Shown here one piece after another: positions 41,420 to 48,337 of a DNA stretch of 64,000 bases. The stretch is from an uncultured Acidimicrobiaceae bacterium (GTDB taxonomy: Bacteria; Actinomycetota; Acidimicrobiia; Acidimicrobiales; Ilumatobacteraceae): positions 1 to 64,000 of the forward strand of contig CAIXIJ010000008.1 in assembly GCA_903919455.1 (NCBI GenBank). Reading direction: 5' to 3'. A program made the translations under genes and the position numbers. The first letter of the stretch is position 1. Every line of letters begins with the position of its first letter. The notes beneath the pieces are model-generated. The model was not told where the DNA came from. It was given only the letters and a program-made list of their open reading frames with translations, and searched no databases.

Positions 41420-42661
41420 TCACTCGGGGAGCGGATCGCCACCCAGTCGCTGGAGCGCAGCAAGCGCTTCATCGAGCGTGTCGACTGGAATGATCTCAAC
41501 CCGGTCACCCACCACCTTGCGAGCCGCCTCCACACTGTCGAAGTCGGGGTGGGCGGGGTCGTTGCCCGGGCCGGGTTGGCTCTTGGGGACCAGGAAATAC
41601 TTCACGCCCACCTGCGCCACCGCCGATGCCTTGGCGCTCAGGCCGCCGATGGCCCCGACGTTGCCGTCGATGTCGATCTCGCCGGTCACGGCTACTCGCT
41701 GCGGCCCCATCAGGTTCCCCTTGGTGACCTCATCGATCAGCGTCAGCGTGAACGCCAGGCCAGCGGACGGGCCACCGATGCCCTCCGTCTCGAAGTCGAC
41801 CGACACCCCGTCGGGCAGCTTCACCGTCGTGGTGTCGACGGGACTGAAGCCGATGATGGTGCGGGTTGGCGTCTCGCCCGGGGCGGCGATCGTGGTGACC
41901 TTGGTGTCGATCTTCTTGCCATCGCGCTCGACCGTGATGGGCACCGCGGCACCAGCCTCGATGTCCTTCAGAATGTTGCTGAGGTCGTCGAGAATCTTCA
42001 CCGGCTCGCCATCGAGTTGGGTGATGACGTCGTTCGGCTTCAGCACGTCGTTGGCCGGTACGAACTGCTCGCACTTGGTGTTCGACTGGTTCGCCTTCAG
42101 GCAGATCAGGTAGTCCACAACGGCTGGACCCTCTTTGCGTTCCACCGGGAACCCTGCAGCCTTCAGCGCCACATAGGTGGCGCGGTCCTTGGCCCCGGTC
42201 ATCTGTCGCTGACCCGACTGCAGCAGTTGCTCCTCGGTCTGGTCGCCGTACTTGTCGGTGTAACTCATGTACCGAACCGCCGGCGACTTCCGCGTGACGA
42301 GCCAGTCGAGCAGCGTGATCGGTGGCTGCCGAATGGTGACGAAGTAGATCTGCCCGTCGCTGGCATAGGTGGGCGTTCCCTGCACATCGAGGCGCGGCTC
42401 CACCGCCTCGGCATCGGCGGGCACCAGCGCGAACTCCACGGGCACCTGCTTGGAATCGATGCAGACGTTGTTCTTGTCGCGTTGAAGGCACTTCGGCTTC
42501 TCCACGAACCACTTCGACGGTGCGAGAGCCGTCAACACCACGCCGGCGATCAGCACGAACCCGAACATGGCCAGCATGAACGCCCACCAGGGACGGCGCG
42601 ACGAAGGCGCGTGGGGCGGCGGAAGCGGCTCCGGTACAGTGTCTGATTGCGTGAGTATCAC
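41420..42661 (-). CDS. YlbL-type PDZ and Lon-like S16 protease
   Basis: The 413-aa protein has a short Pro-rich head, a single membrane anchor (WWAFMLAMFGFVLIAGVVLT), an extracytoplasmic region, a PDZ domain (about 225-300: DVLKPNDVITQLDGEPVK) and a Lon-like peptidase domain. The catalytic Ser lies in GIGGPSAGLAFTL and the Lys in GLSAKASAVAQVGV. Homologues (B. subtilis YlbL, mycobacterial Rv3194c type) are membrane-anchored proteases outside the cytoplasm. GTG 42661 gives the usual family length. Its start region overlaps that of the divergent membrane-protein gene by 11 bp. Confidence 0.88.
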   Translation of the reverse strand: MILTQSDTVPEPLPPPHAPSSRRPWWAFMLAMFGFVLIAGVVLTALAPSKWFVEKPKCLQRDKNNVCIDSKQVPVEFALVPADAEAVEPRLDVQGTPTYASDGQIYFVTIRQPPITLLDWLVTRKSPAVRYMSYTDKYGDQTEEQLLQSGQRQMTGAKDRATYVALKAAGFPVERKEGPAVVDYLICLKANQSNTKCEQFVPANDVLKPNDVITQLDGEPVKILDDLSNILKDIEAGAAVPITVERDGKKIDTKVTTIAAPGETPTRTIIGFSPVDTTTVKLPDGVSVDFETEGIGGPSAGLAFTLTLIDEVTKGNLMGPQRVAVTGEIDIDGNVGAIGGLSAKASAVAQVGVKYFLVPKSQPGPGNDPAHPDFDSVEAARKVVGDRVEIIPVDTLDEALAALQRLGGDPLPE

Positions 42662-42971
42662 TGAGGTCACCACCGCGGCAGGCTGGATTGCCGGTCTGGC
42701 CATTGTGGCTCTCATTGCGACCGGTTGGCGTAAGACTGCCAGAGCGACGGCCAATCCGGCGCGCGCCCGCCGACCCGACCATGCCCCCACCGGTGTAGAG
42801 GTGGTCACGGTCGACACTCCCATGGACCACCACGCACACGCACTGAAGCGCGTCTGGTCGGTGGTGGCAGCCAGCGCACTGGCAGTCTGGGTGGGCGCCA
42901 TCGTGGCCACCGTGCTCGGATTCGGTGTGGCCTACGCCGTCATCACCCTCACCCACATGCTGAAGCGATGA
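42651..42971 (+). CDS. Small two-helix membrane protein
   Basis: The 106-aa protein has one membrane helix near residues 10-26 (GWIAGLAIVALIATGW) and one near 75-98 (ALAVWVGAIVATVLGFGVAY), with a polar central loop rich in His/Asp. GTG 42651 is chosen because TACAGT (42635-42640) lies 10 bases upstream, fitting a leaderless start. I do not recognise the family. It overlaps the HEAT-repeat gene by 4 bp (ATGA), so they form an operon. It starts 11 bp inside the divergent protease gene. Confidence 0.6.
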   Translation: MSITEVTTAAGWIAGLAIVALIATGWRKTARATANPARARRPDHAPTGVEVVTVDTPMDHHAHALKRVWSVVAASALAVWVGAIVATVLGFGVAYAVITLTHMLKR

Positions 42972-43573
42972 ACTGGCGCACGCTGGCCGTAGCAGGCCAC
43001 GAGGGCGATGAACCCACCGCCCGAGCGGCCCTCGCCGAGACCGACCCCGTGGCACGCGAATTGGCGCTCGGCGCGCTGTCGCGTATGGGGGCGCTCACCG
43101 ACGACGACCTGCGTCGCGCTGCTGATGACCCTGAGATGGCCGTGCGACGACGCGTCGCAATGATGATGGCCGACCGAGTGGAAGTGTCGCTGCTGGACCT
43201 GTTGTCGGATGCCGATGTCGGCGTGGTGGAGGCAGCCGCCTGGGCCGCCGGCGAGCAGCAGCCGCTGCTTCCGCATCCCGACCCCACGGTGCTCGAGCGA
43301 CTGATTCAGCTCGCCACCGAGGCACCCGACCCCCTGGTGCGCGAGGCCGCCGTCGCATCGCTCGGGGCCATCGGCCACCCTACGGGCCTTCCCGCCATTC
43401 TCGCTGGCTGCAACGACAAGCCCGCCATTCGACGTCGAGCCGTACTGGCACTGGCCCCGTTCGATGGGCCCGAGGTGGACGCTGCACTCGCCGTTGCGCT
43501 GGAGGACCGCGACTGGCAGGTACGCCAATCGGCGGAGGACGTCGCACCCTTCATGCAACCCGACCAGGCCTGA
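42968..43573 (+). CDS. HEAT-repeat protein
   Basis: The 201-aa protein consists of short alpha-helical repeats with the pattern D-P-x-V-R-x-x-A-x-x-A-L-G. Examples are DPVARELALGALSRMG, DPEMAVRRRVAMMMA, DPLVREAAVASLGAIG and DRDWQVRQSAEDVAP. About five repeats fill the chain. HEAT arrays usually bind other proteins; some in this length range belong to phycobilin-lyase-like or DNA-repair groups, which cannot be told apart here. The ATG overlaps the preceding gene stop. Confidence 0.8.
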   Translation: MNWRTLAVAGHEGDEPTARAALAETDPVARELALGALSRMGALTDDDLRRAADDPEMAVRRRVAMMMADRVEVSLLDLLSDADVGVVEAAAWAAGEQQPLLPHPDPTVLERLIQLATEAPDPLVREAAVASLGAIGHPTGLPAILAGCNDKPAIRRRAVLALAPFDGPEVDAALAVALEDRDWQVRQSAEDVAPFMQPDQA

Positions 43574-43651
43574 CGCCTGCTGCGCACTGTGCGCTGACCA
43601 GTTCGTCATCGACGCTGCGACAGATCGGCCACACCCCGGTACATTGCCCCG

Positions 43652-44647
43652 ATGCGCCGGACCCTCCTTCTTCTCGCCGCCAGCCTCAGCCTGTTGGCTG
43701 CGTGCAGCAGTTCCTCGGATTCAGGCGCTCAGTCGCCCGACACCACTCCGGTCACCACCACGGCCGTGGCCCCCGACACCAGCGCTCCGCCGACGACCAC
43801 CGCCGTCACCGATCTGCCCACCACCACCGCTGCTGCTGCCCCCGACCCGACGCGGCCGTACAAGGTGTTCGTGCCCACCACGTACACCAAGGGAACGGCG
43901 ATGCCGTTGGTGGTGCTGCTGCACGGCTACGGCGCCAGCGGCGACATTCAAGAGGCGTACTTCCAGGTAGAGCCATTGGCCGAGGCCAAGGGTTTCCTTT
44001 ATGCACACCTCGACGGCACCAAGAACCAGCGAGGCGACCAGTTCTGGAACGCCACCGACGCGTGCTGCGGGTTCGGCACCTCGGTTGACGACGTCGCGTA
44101 CGTCACCGCTGTCATCGACGACATCAGCGCGAAATACGACATCGACCCGAAGCGCATCTTCCTGATGGGCCACTCGAACGGCGGCTTCATGTCGTACCGC
44201 ATGGCGTGCGACAAGAGCGACCGCATCGCCGCCATCGCCAGCCTTGCTGGTGCCACGTTTGCCGACACGAAGAAGTGCGCACCCAGCGAACCCGTCAGCG
44301 TGCTGCAGGTACACGGCACCGCCGACGGCACCATCAGTTACACGGGCGGCATCATCCCGGTGGTGAACGGCACGTACCCCGGCGCCGAGCAGTCGGTGGC
44401 CAACTGGGCCACCTACAACGGTTGCTCAGGCAGTCGCACTCCGAGTAGCCCGGCGCTCGACTTCGAGCCGAACATCTCCGACGCAGAAACGCAACGGTCG
44501 GCCATCGACGGCTGCCCCGACGGCATCGGCGTGGAACTGATGACCGTGAACGGTGGCGCACACATCCCGGGCATCGTGTTTCCGGATGGCAGCCATCACC
44601 TCACCGAGGCGATGGTCGACTTCCTGCTTGCTCACCCCAAGCCGTAA
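43652..44647 (+). CDS. Lipoprotein esterase, LpqC/feruloyl esterase-PHB depolymerase type
   Basis: The 331-aa protein has a lipoprotein signal (MRRTLLLLAASLSLLAACSS) and a Thr/Pro-rich spacer to about residue 60. The alpha/beta-hydrolase domain shows VVLLHGYGASGD (oxyanion region), the nucleophile elbow GHSNGGFMSY, an Asp in HGTADGTISY and a His in NGGAHIPG. A Cys pair DACCGFG is typical of feruloyl esterases and PHB-depolymerase-like proteins. It acts outside the cell membrane on esters of plant or storage polymers. Monocistronic. Confidence 0.88.
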   Translation: MRRTLLLLAASLSLLAACSSSSDSGAQSPDTTPVTTTAVAPDTSAPPTTTAVTDLPTTTAAAAPDPTRPYKVFVPTTYTKGTAMPLVVLLHGYGASGDIQEAYFQVEPLAEAKGFLYAHLDGTKNQRGDQFWNATDACCGFGTSVDDVAYVTAVIDDISAKYDIDPKRIFLMGHSNGGFMSYRMACDKSDRIAAIASLAGATFADTKKCAPSEPVSVLQVHGTADGTISYTGGIIPVVNGTYPGAEQSVANWATYNGCSGSRTPSSPALDFEPNISDAETQRSAIDGCPDGIGVELMTVNGGAHIPGIVFPDGSHHLTEAMVDFLLAHPKP

Positions 44648-44665
44648 CGCGTTGCCGGCCGGCGT

Positions 44666-45313
44666 TCAGCCGCCCCAGCCCCGTTCTTCTTCGGCCATGG
44701 TCATTGCGGCCCACAGTTCGTCGTCGCCCACGGCGTTCAGCCCGGCAATCACACCTGCTCGATCCGCGTCGGATCGGTTCTGGCTCAACTTCGCCTTGCC
44801 CTCCACGCGGTCTACGTGAAACTCAAGGCCCACGATGCCCTTCAGCATCTTCGCGATGAAGTCGTCGGGGGCATCGCTCACGGCCCACGGGTACGGCATG
44901 TCGTCTTCGAAGCGTTCGGTCAGGCGGCCCACCTGGTCGCGAAGCCAATGCACGTCATCCACCACTCGCACGCTGCCATGCACGTGCACGCTCACGTAGT
45001 TCCACGTCGGCACCACCTGATGGTGTTCCGCCTTCGAGGGGTACCAGGTAGGGCTCACGTACCCATCGACCAGATCGAACATCGCCAACGCAGGAACGGC
45101 TTGCTCGGCAATGCGTACGAGCGCATTCACCTTGGCCACATGCCCGAGTAGCCGCACCGCACCGTTCGGGGCGCGGTGGATGATCCATGGCAGCAGCGTG
45201 GCTTCGAAGCCGCCATCCGGGTCGGCCACCACCAACGTGCCCGCACCGCTGCGTTCCACGATGTCCAAACACTCGTCGGGGTCGTCGATGCGAAAGTGAG
45301 CGGGGGTGTACAC
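44666..45313 (-). CDS. PaiB-family FMN-binding protein (negative regulator type)
   Basis: The 215-aa split-barrel protein begins VYTPAHFRIDDPDECLDIV; GTG 45313 is chosen because PaiB proteins begin M-Y-x-P-x-H-F. FMN-binding segments include YVSPTWYPSKAEHHQVVPTW and YVSVHVHGSVRV. The C-terminal VGLEFHVDRVEGKAKLSQNR is the usual PaiB end. In Bacillus, PaiB represses sporulation and protease genes; the true biochemical role is unclear. Convergent with the lipoprotein esterase, 18 bp apart. Confidence 0.88.
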   Translation of the reverse strand: MYTPAHFRIDDPDECLDIVERSGAGTLVVADPDGGFEATLLPWIIHRAPNGAVRLLGHVAKVNALVRIAEQAVPALAMFDLVDGYVSPTWYPSKAEHHQVVPTWNYVSVHVHGSVRVVDDVHWLRDQVGRLTERFEDDMPYPWAVSDAPDDFIAKMLKGIVGLEFHVDRVEGKAKLSQNRSDADRAGVIAGLNAVGDDELWAAMTMAEEERGWGG

Positions 45314-45376
45314 GCCATCACTCTCGCATGCCCGGTGGGTCGCAACCCCGCCATCGGCGGGTACGGTCGAACCCGC

Positions 45377-46462
45377 ATGACCGAACCAGCCTCCGCCACA
45401 ACGATTGCGCCCACCGCGCGGCTGAGCACGCTCGATCGCTACCTGCCGCTGTGGATCGGCCTGGCGATGGTGCTCGGCATCGTGCTCGGCCGCGTGTTCA
45501 CCGGCCTCGACGACACGCTCGACAGCGTGAAGATCGGCACGGTCTCCCTGCCGATCGCCCTCGGTCTGCTGGTGATGATGTACCCGGTGCTCGCCAAGGT
45601 GAGATACCGCCGCGTCGGCGATGCACTGGCGGATCGGCGCTCCATCGGCCTGGCGATGTTCTTCAACTGGGTGGTGGGTCCGGTGGTGATGTTCGCCCTT
45701 GCTTGGCTGACGCTGCCCGACCTGCCGGAGTACCGCACCGGCCTCATCATCGTGGGTCTCGCACCGTGCATCGCCATGGTGCTGATCTGGAACGATCTTG
45801 CTGGCGGCCACCGAGAACTCGCCGCCGTACTGGTGGCGGTAGACGCCATCATTCAGGTGCTGGCGTACGCGCTGCTCGGATGGTTCTACCTCGAGGTACT
45901 TCCGGGTTGGCTAGGGCTGGAGACCACGCAGCTCGACGTCACGGTGTGGGAGATTGCGAAGGTGGTGTTGGTGTTCCTCGGAGTGCCACTGCTGGCCGGT
46001 TTCCTCACCCGCGTCATCGCAGAACGCACCAAGGGAACGGAGTGGTACGAAGGGACCTTCCTCCCGCGCATCGGCCCGATGGCCCTCTACGGCCTGCTCT
46101 TCACCGTGGTGGTGCTGTTCGCGTTGCAGGGCGACACCATCACCAACAAACCGTGGGACGTCGCGCGCATCGCACTGCCGCTCCTTGCCTTCTTCGCCAT
46201 TATGTGGTTCGGCGCATTCTTCGTCGCGCGGCGTTCCGGCCTCCCCTACGACCGCACCGCCACCGTCGCGTTCACCGCAGCGAGCAACAACTTCGAACTC
46301 GCCATCGCCGTGGCCATCGGTGTCTTCGGTGTCACATCGGGCGAAGCACTTGCCGGTGTGGTCGGGCCGCTGATTGAGGTGCCCGTCCTCGTCGGGCTCG
46401 TGTACGTCTCGCTGTGGGCGAAACGCCGCTTCCCGGCGCGTATCGTTGCGCCGAACCCCTGA
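45377..46462 (+). CDS. acr3: Acr3 family arsenite efflux transporter
   Basis: The 361-aa protein has about ten membrane helices. Acr3 landmarks are GLAMFFNWVVGPVVMFALAW, the Cys-bearing GLAPCIAMVLIWNDLAGG and TAASNNFELAIAVAIGVFG. The usual Arg in the signature GLARCIAMV is Pro here. The family exports arsenite with proton coupling. No ArsR, ArsC or other ars gene is in the window, so control and substrate range are open. The DsbA-like gene follows after 19 bp, with a CsoR-like palindrome across its start. Confidence 0.87.
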   Translation: MTEPASATTIAPTARLSTLDRYLPLWIGLAMVLGIVLGRVFTGLDDTLDSVKIGTVSLPIALGLLVMMYPVLAKVRYRRVGDALADRRSIGLAMFFNWVVGPVVMFALAWLTLPDLPEYRTGLIIVGLAPCIAMVLIWNDLAGGHRELAAVLVAVDAIIQVLAYALLGWFYLEVLPGWLGLETTQLDVTVWEIAKVVLVFLGVPLLAGFLTRVIAERTKGTEWYEGTFLPRIGPMALYGLLFTVVVLFALQGDTITNKPWDVARIALPLLAFFAIMWFGAFFVARRSGLPYDRTATVAFTAASNNFELAIAVAIGVFGVTSGEALAGVVGPLIEVPVLVGLVYVSLWAKRRFPARIVAPNP

Positions 46463-46467
46463 CAGGG

Positions 46468-46483
46468 ATACCCTGGGGGGTAT
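46468..46483 (+). promoter_or_regulatory. CsoR/RicR-like palindrome over the start of the DsbA-like gene
   Basis: ATACCC-TGGG-GGGTAT is an inverted repeat overlapping the ATG at 46482. Its core TACCC-N4-GGGTA matches the form of copper-responsive CsoR/RicR operators and is shared with 28091-28106. The G-run could instead serve as the ribosome-binding site. Confidence 0.4.
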
Positions 46484-47117
46484 GAACCCAGCCCCTGGCC
46501 CCACCATCGAAGTGTTCGCCGACATCTGGTGCACCTTCGCTCACGTGGGTCTGCGGTCGGTCGCAGAACATCGCCGACGCCTCGGACGCGACGATGTGGT
46601 CATCAATGTGCGCGCCTGGCCGCTTGAACTGGTGAACCAGGCACCAATGGATGTCGCCAAGGCCGCCGAACACGTGGTGGAACTGCGCGAGTACGTCGCC
46701 CCGCACACATTCGCCGGGTTCGACCCCGACCACTTCCCTGCCACCACCCTGCCCGCACTGGCCCTCGTGGCGCGGGCTCAACGCACCGATCCACTACTCG
46801 GGGAACGGGCTTCGTTCGAGGTTCGCGACGCGCTGTTCGAGCGTGGTCAGAACATCGCCGACCCGGCGGTGCTGCAGGCGCTGGCCGGGCAGCTCGGCAT
46901 CCCGATGCCCGATGAAACCGACCACGCAGCAGTGTTGAACGACTGGGAGGCTGGCAAGGCTCGCGGCGTTATCGGTTCACCGCACTTCTTCGCTGCAGGC
47001 CGAGACGAGTTCTGCCCATCGCTGCAGATCACCCGCGCCGATCACGGCCTCACCATCCATCGCAACGCTGAACGGCTCGGCGGCTTCCTCAACGCCGCCT
47101 TCGCCGAACTGCGCTGA
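46482..47117 (+). CDS. DsbA/FrnE-like thioredoxin-fold protein
   Basis: The 211-aa protein is a DsbA-family thioredoxin fold with an inserted helical domain: FADIWCTFAHVGLRSV at the active-site position, then FEVRDALFERGQNIADPAVL and a cis-Pro loop GVIGSPHFF. The usual C-x-x-C is CTFA, so only the N-terminal Cys remains, suggesting a glutathione/mycothiol-like transferase or isomerase rather than a disulfide oxidase. No signal peptide, hence cytoplasmic. The gene begins within a CsoR-like palindrome after the Acr3 gene. Confidence 0.8.
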   Translation: MNPAPGPTIEVFADIWCTFAHVGLRSVAEHRRRLGRDDVVINVRAWPLELVNQAPMDVAKAAEHVVELREYVAPHTFAGFDPDHFPATTLPALALVARAQRTDPLLGERASFEVRDALFERGQNIADPAVLQALAGQLGIPMPDETDHAAVLNDWEAGKARGVIGSPHFFAAGRDEFCPSLQITRADHGLTIHRNAERLGGFLNAAFAELR

Positions 47118-47159
47118 GCACGAGCAGGTACAGTCGGCGGGTCGCCACAGGAGGCATCG

Positions 47160-47594
47160 ATGGCACGCGTCAGCACCTATCTCAACTTCATGGGAAACAC
47201 CGAAGCGGCATTCACCTTCTACAAAGGCGTCTTCGGCACGGAGTTCATCGGCGAGATCCAGCGCATGGGCGACGTGCCATCGAACCCCGACATGCCACCG
47301 CTGAGCGTTGAAGAGCAGCACATGGTGATGCACGTGAAGTTGCCCATCATGGGCGGGCATGTGCTCATGGGTACCGACATGATCGAGTCGATGGGCCACC
47401 ACCTACGCATCGGCAACAACACCACGGTGATGCTCGAACCCGACGACCGCGGCGAAGCCGACCGTTTGTTCAGCGCCCTGTCGCAAGACAGCACCGAATC
47501 GGCCGGAATGATGGAGATGTTCTGGGGCGCGTACTGGGGCGTGTGCCTCGACCAGTTCGGCATCCGCTGGATGATCAACGTCGATCCGGAATGA
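47160..47594 (+). CDS. VOC family protein (PhnB-like)
   Basis: The 144-aa protein shows the PhnB-type glyoxalase pattern: YLNFMGNTEAAFTFYKGVFG, VMHVKLPIMGGHVLMGTD, then WGAYWGVCLDQFGIRWMIN. A canonical AGGAGG ribosome site lies 5 bases before ATG 47160. The reaction is unknown; the fold usually binds a divalent metal. Its stop overlaps the nucleosidase start (ATGA), so the two are co-translated. Confidence 0.87.
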   Translation: MARVSTYLNFMGNTEAAFTFYKGVFGTEFIGEIQRMGDVPSNPDMPPLSVEEQHMVMHVKLPIMGGHVLMGTDMIESMGHHLRIGNNTTVMLEPDDRGEADRLFSALSQDSTESAGMMEMFWGAYWGVCLDQFGIRWMINVDPE

Positions 47595-48319
47595 TTCGCA
47601 CCATCGCCATCGTCATGGCCATGCATGACGAGGCTGCACCGGTCGTGAGCGCACTGGGCGCAACACCCGTATCAGCGCCCGCCGGTCGCCCCCACCAGTG
47701 GTATCTCGCGCAGCGAGCGGGTGCTCGCGTCGTCATCTCGGTGAACGGTGCCGACCGTCGCTTCGGCGTGGAGGGCGTGGGCCCCGAGCCCGCCGTGATG
47801 AACACGGTGGCCACCATCGAACGATTCCTGCCCGATCTCGTGGTGTCGGCGGGAACCGCCGGTGGTTGGGCCGCGCGCGGCGCCAGCATCGGCAAGGTGT
47901 ACCTGTCGTACCCGCACGTGGTGCGACACGACCGTCGGATCGCCATCGAGGGTTACCAGGAGTACGGCGAGGGTCGCTTCCCCGTCGTTCCCATGCGCGC
48001 GGTGGCAGCCGACATCGGAGCCGAACTCGGCGTGGTCACCACCGGCGGCTCACTCGACGAAACCGCCGAAGACATCGCCATCATGGCCACTCTTGACGCC
48101 CGCGCCAAGGAGATGGAAGCGGCCAGCGTTGCCTGGGTGTGCGAAACATTGCAGGTGCCCTTCGTGGCGCTGAAGACCATCACCGATCTCGCCGACGCTC
48201 ATGCCACGGCAGCGGATCAGTTCCTCGAGAACCTGCACACCGCCTCGGCGCAACTCACCGAACACCTCGTGCTGTTCGTGGATCGCGTCGCCGGACGTTC
48301 GGTTGACGAGCTGGACTGA
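47591..48319 (+). CDS. MTA/SAH nucleosidase-like purine phosphorylase family protein
   Basis: The 242-aa protein has the nucleoside phosphorylase/hydrolase fold: IVMAMHDEAAPVV at the N-terminus, DLVVSAGTAGGWAARGA, the Glu pair in KEMEAASVAWVC that binds ribose, and ITDLADAHATAADQF with the catalytic Asp. This fits 5'-methylthioadenosine/S-adenosylhomocysteine nucleosidases, most like the plant-type shorter-motif group. It would recycle methylation or polyamine by-products in the cytoplasm. The ATG overlaps the VOC stop. Confidence 0.82.
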   Translation: MIRTIAIVMAMHDEAAPVVSALGATPVSAPAGRPHQWYLAQRAGARVVISVNGADRRFGVEGVGPEPAVMNTVATIERFLPDLVVSAGTAGGWAARGASIGKVYLSYPHVVRHDRRIAIEGYQEYGEGRFPVVPMRAVAADIGAELGVVTTGGSLDETAEDIAIMATLDARAKEMEAASVAWVCETLQVPFVALKTITDLADAHATAADQFLENLHTASAQLTEHLVLFVDRVAGRSVDELD

Positions 48320-48337
48320 CAACCAGGCCTCTGAAGG

